Assembly: GCA_963730405.1 (NCBI GenBank)
Contig: CAVSRW010000014.1
Span: forward strand, 62,001 to 126,000
Source: Gaiellasilicea sp963730405
GTDB taxonomy: Bacteria > Actinomycetota > Thermoleophilia > Gaiellales > Gaiellaceae
Direction: 5' to 3'
Length of the DNA: 64,000 nucleotides
Of the stretch, positions 60,124 through 64,000 are shown one piece after another. Positions within the stretch are counted from its first letter, which is position 1. Every line of letters begins with the position of its first letter. Below the pieces are notes generated by a model. That model worked only from the letters and a program-made list of their open reading frames with translations, did not search any database and had not been told where the DNA came from. A program made the position numbers and the translations under genes.

Positions 60124-60792
60124 CTACGCCGCCGCGGCGACGTCGTCAGCTCGTGGGCGCGCGACACCCGCGTAGCGGAACCCGAGCGCCTGGATCGCGC
60201 CGGCGTCGATCAGCGCCTGCTCGAGCACCTCCGTGGCGACGCCGCCGAGCTGCCGGTGGAAGAACGGCGTGTGCGCGAACTCGCGCTCCTCGAAGCGCGC
60301 GGCGACCGCCGTCCGGAGCGCTTCGAAGCCGTGCAGGCCGAGGTGCTCCGCCTCCCACTCGTCCCGGAGCGCCTCGAGCGAACCCGGTGCCTTGCCCTGA
60401 CCGGAAGCGGCAAGCGCGCGGCGCTGGCCGTAGAGCCAGTCGAGCGTCGGCTCGTCGGCGAGATCCCAGCCGAACTCGTCGAGCACGAGAAGACCGTCCG
60501 GCTCGAGCAGCTCGACGGCCAGGTCGAGCGCGTGGTCGAGGTCGCGGATGTGGTGCAGCGAGTAGGAGGCGACGACGGCGTCGTAGGGGCCGTCCGCCGG
60601 CTCGAGGTCCTCGAGCCGGATCCGGCGGAAGAGATCGCCCTGCGGCGCGAGCGGGTCGATCCCGAGCACGTCGTAGCCGGCGGCCGCCAGCGCCGTCGTC
60701 AGCTCGCCGCGGCCGCAGCCGACCTCGAGCACGCGCGCCGGCGGCGCGGGCAGGTGCGCGCCGGCGAAGTCGAGAAACGTAGATTGAGCCAC
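60124..60792 (-). CDS. Class I SAM-dependent methyltransferase
   Basis: A 222-residue methyltransferase (Methyltransf_11-like). The SAM motif is ARVLEVGCGRGELTTALAAAG, then YDVLGIDPLAPQG and YDAVVASYSLHHIRDLDHALDL, then LLEPDGLLVLDEFGWD. Substrate unknown. GTG 60792 has TAGTCT 8 bases upstream on the minus strand, inside the divergent glycosylase gene. The two start codons are only 1 base apart. Confidence 0.87.
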   Translation of the reverse strand: MAQSTFLDFAGAHLPAPPARVLEVGCGRGELTTALAAAGYDVLGIDPLAPQGDLFRRIRLEDLEPADGPYDAVVASYSLHHIRDLDHALDLAVELLEPDGLLVLDEFGWDLADEPTLDWLYGQRRALAASGQGKAPGSLEALRDEWEAEHLGLHGFEALRTAVAARFEEREFAHTPFFHRQLGGVATEVLEQALIDAGAIQALGFRYAGVARPRADDVAAAA

Positions 60793-60806
60793 GATGGCGG
60801 AGACTA
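60780..60806. promoter_or_regulatory. Interlocked divergent -10 boxes inside each other's genes
   Basis: Plus-strand TAGATT (60780-60785, inside the methyltransferase gene) is 8 bases before ATG 60794. Minus-strand TAGTCT (60801-60806, inside the glycosylase gene) is 8 bases before GTG 60792. Confidence 0.5.
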
Positions 60807-61933
60807 CGGTGAGCGCGACGGCCGTCCGCCGTCTTGCCGTCGCTGCGCAGGGGTACGCGGGCAGGTACCGGCGCGCGACCGGCCCGGACGTCGAGGCTGC
60901 GATCCGCCGTCTCTCGTGCGTCCAGCTCGACTCGATCTCGACCGTCGAGCGGAGCCACAGGATCGCCCTCGCGAGCCGGGCCGGCGACTACCCGCGCGAG
61001 GCCGTCAGCCGCCTGCTCGCGCGCGGGCGCATCTTCGAGTACTGGGCGCACGAGGCCTGCCTGCTCCCGATCGAGTCGTGGCCGCACTTCCGCCGTGCGA
61101 TGGAGAACGGCGGCCGCGGCTGGTACGGCGCCGTCGGGAAGACGCATCCGCACCTCGCAGAGGAGATCGTGGCCGAGATCCGCGAGCGCGGCCCGCTCGC
61201 GTCGCGGCACTTCGAAGGAGCCGCCGGCGGCGGGATGTGGAACTGGAAGCCGGCGAAGGCGATGCTGGAGCGGCTCTGGAACCACGGCGACCTCGTGATC
61301 GCCGGCCGCCAGGGATTCCAGCGCGTCTACGACCTGGCCGAGCGCGTGATCCCTCGGGCGCAGCTCGACGCGCCGGTGCCGTCCGAGCAGGAGACGCTCC
61401 GCACGCTCGCGGTGCAGGCGATACGCGCCCGCGGCGTCCTCACCGAGGCCGGGGTGAAGGAGCACTGGCGGCTGAAGGGCGGCGTCGCCCGAGTCCGGCC
61501 GGCGCTCGACGAGCTCGTCGCGGAGGGGCGGCTGGATCGGCTCCGCGTCGGCGACGGCGGCGCCGACGTGCTCGTGCCCGCGGATGCCGAGCTCGATCTG
61601 CCGGCGCCGCGCGCGGCCGTGCTGCTGACGCCGTTCGACAACCTCCTCTGGGACCGGCCGTTCGCGCGCCGGATCCTCGGCTTCGACCACCTGATCGAGG
61701 TCTACAAGCCTGCGCCGCAGCGCCGGTACGGCTACTACGTGCTGCCGTTCCTCCGCGGCGACCGGATCGTCGGCCGCGCCGACCTGAAGTCGGAGCGGCA
61801 GGCGGGCCGGCTCGTCGTTCGCGCGTTCCATCGCGAGGACGGCGTCCGGCGCTCGGGCGCGCTCGACGATGCGCTCGACAAGGCGCTCGACCGCCTCGCC
61901 CGCACGATCGGCCTCGCCGAGGTGGTGCGGTGA
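60794..61933 (+). CDS. YcaQ/HTH_42-family DNA glycosylase-like protein, first copy
   Basis: A 379-residue winged-helix protein of the HTH_42 (PF06224) family, which includes YcaQ/AlkX interstrand-crosslink glycosylases. The catalytic QxD-type motif is CVQLDSIS. Other parts are RSHRIALASRAGDY, FEYWAHEACLLPIESW, LLTPFDNLLWDRPFARRILGF and YGYYVLPFLRGDRIVGRADLK, all family hallmarks. It may unhook crosslinks or remove alkylated bases. It is coupled by GTGA to a second, different copy. Confidence 0.85.
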   Translation: MAETTVSATAVRRLAVAAQGYAGRYRRATGPDVEAAIRRLSCVQLDSISTVERSHRIALASRAGDYPREAVSRLLARGRIFEYWAHEACLLPIESWPHFRRAMENGGRGWYGAVGKTHPHLAEEIVAEIRERGPLASRHFEGAAGGGMWNWKPAKAMLERLWNHGDLVIAGRQGFQRVYDLAERVIPRAQLDAPVPSEQETLRTLAVQAIRARGVLTEAGVKEHWRLKGGVARVRPALDELVAEGRLDRLRVGDGGADVLVPADAELDLPAPRAAVLLTPFDNLLWDRPFARRILGFDHLIEVYKPAPQRRYGYYVLPFLRGDRIVGRADLKSERQAGRLVVRAFHREDGVRRSGALDDALDKALDRLARTIGLAEVVR

Positions 61934-62925
61934 CGGTCGACCTCGAGGAGGCGCGGCGGATCGCCGTGCGCGCGCAGGCACTCGACGGCAGCGCGCGCGG
62001 CGTGCTCGAGACCGTGCGCCGGCTCGGCTTCCTCCAGATCGACGTCGTCCAGCCCGTCGAGCGCCCCCAGCACCTCGTCCTGTACAGCCGCCTCGGCCCC
62101 GGCTACGACCGCGCCGAGCTCGACAGGCTGCTCTGGGAGGAGCGGGCGCTTTTCGAGTGGGCCGCGTTCATCTACCCGATCGAGCACCTGCCGGCCGTGC
62201 AGGCCCGGATCCGGCGCTTCCGCCGCGAGCGGCGGACGAAGGACCAGCGCTGGGTGCGCGAGTTCCTGACCGAGAACCGGGCCTTCCGCCGCTACGTCCT
62301 CGGCGAGCTGGAGCGGAAGGGGCCGATGCTCTCCCGTGACCTCGAGGACCGCTCGAAGGGCGAGAAGCGCGATCACCGCTGGTGGGGCTCGCGGATGGTC
62401 GGGCTGATGCTGCTCTCGCTCCACCTCTACGGCGAGATCACGGTCGTGGGCCGGGACGGCGGCCAGCGCCTCTGGGACCTGACGGAGCGCTGGTGGCCGG
62501 AGACGGAGACGATGTCGATCCGCGAGGCCGACCGGATCCGGGACGACCGCGAGCTCCGCACGCAGGGCGTGCGGCTCGTCAGGGGCGAGTGGGAGGCCCA
62601 CCCGGATGCGACCGACGGGCCGGTGCCGGACCGCGCCGTGCTCCTCTCCCCCTTCGACCGCCTCGTCTCCGACCGCAACCGGGCCGAGGCGCTCTGGGGC
62701 TTCCGCTACCGGCTGGAGATGTTCGTGCCGAAGGCCAAGCGGGAGTACGGCTACTACGTCCTGCCGCTCCTCGTCGGCGACCGGCTCGTGGGCCGGGCGG
62801 AGCCCCGCTTCGACCGGAAGACCGGGACGCTCGAGCTGCTCGGCGCGTGGGGGGACACGTCCCGGCTGGACGAGGCCATCGACGACCTCGGCGCCTGGCT
62901 CGGCGCCGCTAGCATCAGCCGGTAG
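61930..62925 (+). CDS. YcaQ/HTH_42-family DNA glycosylase-like protein, second copy
   Basis: A 331-residue paralogue of the preceding gene. The QxD-type motif is GFLQIDVVQ. FEWAAFIYPIEHLPAV replaces FEYWAHEACLLPIE, and LLSPFDRLVSDRNRAEALWGF, then YGYYVLPLLVGDRLVGRAEPR match the family core. The two share the fold but are well diverged, so they may handle different lesions. GTG 61930 overlaps the previous stop. Confidence 0.85.
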   Translation: MTVDLEEARRIAVRAQALDGSARGVLETVRRLGFLQIDVVQPVERPQHLVLYSRLGPGYDRAELDRLLWEERALFEWAAFIYPIEHLPAVQARIRRFRRERRTKDQRWVREFLTENRAFRRYVLGELERKGPMLSRDLEDRSKGEKRDHRWWGSRMVGLMLLSLHLYGEITVVGRDGGQRLWDLTERWWPETETMSIREADRIRDDRELRTQGVRLVRGEWEAHPDATDGPVPDRAVLLSPFDRLVSDRNRAEALWGFRYRLEMFVPKAKREYGYYVLPLLVGDRLVGRAEPRFDRKTGTLELLGAWGDTSRLDEAIDDLGAWLGAASISR

Positions 62926-62929
62926 CCTC

Positions 62930-64000
62930 ATGCATCCGGACGAGACAGCCTTCGAGACGCGCGCCATCCACGCAGGGCAAGAGCCCGACCCGGCCACCGG
63001 CGCGATCATCACGCCGATCTACCAGACGTCGACGTACGTCCAGGAGGCGGTCGGCGTCCACAAGGGCTACGACTACGCACGCGTCGCCAACCCGACCCGC
63101 ACGGCGCTGCAGACCGCGCTCGCCTCGCTCGAGAACGCCGAACACGGCGTCGCCTTCTCGTCCGGGCTCGGCGCGACGACGACGCTGATGCACCTCGTCA
63201 ACCCCGGCGAGCGCGTCGTCCTGATCGCCGACGTCTACGGCGGGGTCTACCGGATGACCTCGCAGGTCTACGAGCCGAAGGGCTACGTCTTCGACTACGT
63301 GCCGGCGCCGGAGTTCGCGAACCTCGCCGACCGGCTCGACGAGAGCACGCGCATGGTCTGGATCGAGAGCCCGTCGAACCCGATGCTGAACGTCGTCGAC
63401 ATCCGGGCCGCCGCCGATGCCGCGCACGCGGTCGGGGCGATCCTCGTCGTCGACAACACCTTCGCGACGCCGTACCTGCAGAACCCGCTCGACCTCGGCG
63501 CCGACGTCGTCGTCCATTCGACCACGAAGTACCTCGGCGGCCACTCCGACGTCGTCGGCGGCTTCGCCGGCACGAACGACCACACGATCGCGGAGCGCCT
63601 CTACTTCCTGCAGAAGTCGCTGGGCGCCGTTCCGGGCCCGTTCGACTCCTGGCTCGTCCTGCGCGGAATCAAGACGCTCGCAGTCCGGATGCGGCAGCAC
63701 TGCGAGAACGCGCGGACGATCGCGGCCTGGCTGCAGGAGCAGCCGGGCGTCGAGCAGGTGCTCTATCCCGGGCTGCCGACCCACCCTGGCCACGAGATCG
63801 CCAAGCGCCAGATGCGCGACTTCGGCGGGATGATCTCCTTCCTCGTCGACAGCGAGGAGACCGCGGTCGAGCTCGTCGCGCGGACGAAGCTGTTCCAGCT
63901 CGCCGAGTCGCTCGGCGGCGTCGAGAGCATGATCGAGCACCCGGCGCGGATGACGCACGCGTCGACGGCGGACGCGCCCTTCGCGGCACCGCGGAACCTG
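62930..64000 (+). CDS. metB: Cystathionine gamma-synthase/lyase family PLP enzyme (3' end outside window)
   Basis: The first 357 residues of a Cys/Met metabolism PLP enzyme. It has FETRAIHAGQEPDPATGAII, TPIYQTSTYVQ, YDYARVANPTRTALQTALASLE, FSSGLGATTTLMHLVNPGE, DVYGGVYR, IESPSNPMLNVVDI, DNTFATPYLQNPLDLGADVV and the PLP lysine in HSTTKYLGGHSD. The choice between synthase, lyase and a related enzyme is not settled by sequence alone. ATG 62930 is 4 bases after the glycosylase stop. TAGCAT at 62910 may be its -10. No SAM riboswitch fits in the gap. Confidence 0.9.
   Translation, partial: MHPDETAFETRAIHAGQEPDPATGAIITPIYQTSTYVQEAVGVHKGYDYARVANPTRTALQTALASLENAEHGVAFSSGLGATTTLMHLVNPGERVVLIADVYGGVYRMTSQVYEPKGYVFDYVPAPEFANLADRLDESTRMVWIESPSNPMLNVVDIRAAADAAHAVGAILVVDNTFATPYLQNPLDLGADVVVHSTTKYLGGHSDVVGGFAGTNDHTIAERLYFLQKSLGAVPGPFDSWLVLRGIKTLAVRMRQHCENARTIAAWLQEQPGVEQVLYPGLPTHPGHEIAKRQMRDFGGMISFLVDSEETAVELVARTKLFQLAESLGGVESMIEHPARMTHASTADAPFAAPRNL

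Noticed and set aside
59071..61990. Long open frames across the dehydratase, DUF6328 and methyltransferase genes
   Set aside because: Each covers several real genes on both strands, and only its last part (61930-62925) is a genuine gene.
62846..62862. A REP-like half (GGGACACGTCCC) inside the second glycosylase gene
   Set aside because: It is a single palindrome in well-formed coding sequence, without its tandem partner; likely chance.
62900..62930. SAM riboswitch before the cystathionine gamma-synthase-type gene
   Set aside because: The gap to the previous gene is 4 bases, too short for any riboswitch.

Overview
The window is GC-rich chromosomal DNA from an actinobacterium. I infer a Thermoleophilia (Gaiellales/Solirubrobacterales-like) relative from the gene mix: a FolE2/MptA GTP cyclohydrolase, B12-dependent NrdJ, ThyX, LtrA, DUF6328, paired Fe/Mn superoxide dismutases, YcaQ-type glycosylases, and many GTG starts. 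That placement is not proven by any marker here. I see no rRNA, CRISPR array, prophage or integrated plasmid. The only mobile-type element is a REP-associated transposase with its palindromes.

Layout. 1-6.5 kb: the end of an ArsM-like methyltransferase, a very long RTX-like secreted protein broken by nine frame changes, and a LuxR/MalT-type ATPase regulator. 6.5-17.9 kb: small enzymes and membrane proteins (VOC, LtrA, PRC-barrel, intradiol dioxygenase-like, aquaporin), the primary-type sigma factor, an asparaginase, an M28 peptidase, an ArsR-MFS pair and Fpg. 18-25.2 kb: a kinase fragment, FolE2, PlsY, two divergent SODs, an SDR, an ECF sigma/anti-sigma pair, ThyX, DUF72 and CspA. 25.3-36.5 kb: one-carbon folate genes (fhs, fchA), a kynureninase-like enzyme, the transposase, STAS, cytochrome P460-like, a methyltransferase, DUF427, a flavoprotein, a flavin reductase, a sugar dehydrogenase and an M55 peptidase. 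36.5-47.4 kb: tRNA-Thr, a sigma factor, holB-tmk, a cell-surface glycan block (epimerase, PIG-V-like, LytR_C, O-antigen-ligase-like) and nrdJ. 47.5-64 kb: a PadR-ABC exporter operon, two GH-A-type glycosidases, CHRD, XRE, an AKR-OCD-dehydratase operon, DUF6328, a methyltransferase, two YcaQ-like glycosylases and the start of a cystathionine gamma-synthase-type gene.

Genome style. Genes are packed extremely tightly. Start and stop codons are shared in 4-base overlaps (ATGA, GTGA and apparently CTGA). Convergent stops share CTAG three times, and divergent starts share CATG twice. About twenty genes have a TANNNT box 5-9 bases before the start codon and little or no Shine-Dalgarno sequence, which is the pattern of leaderless transcription. 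Several divergent pairs have overlapping or interlocked boxes.

Most notable signals: (1) a three-copy intergenic element with two hairpins, whose stems vary in sequence but keep pairing, around a constant linker, always at the junction of convergent genes; (2) an in-frame TGA at a normally Cys position in a DUF427 gene, followed at once by a stem-loop; (3) many single-base +1 frame breaks, six of them the same GGG-C context, which may be sequence error or something more interesting; (4) symmetric or interlocked divergent -10 boxes.
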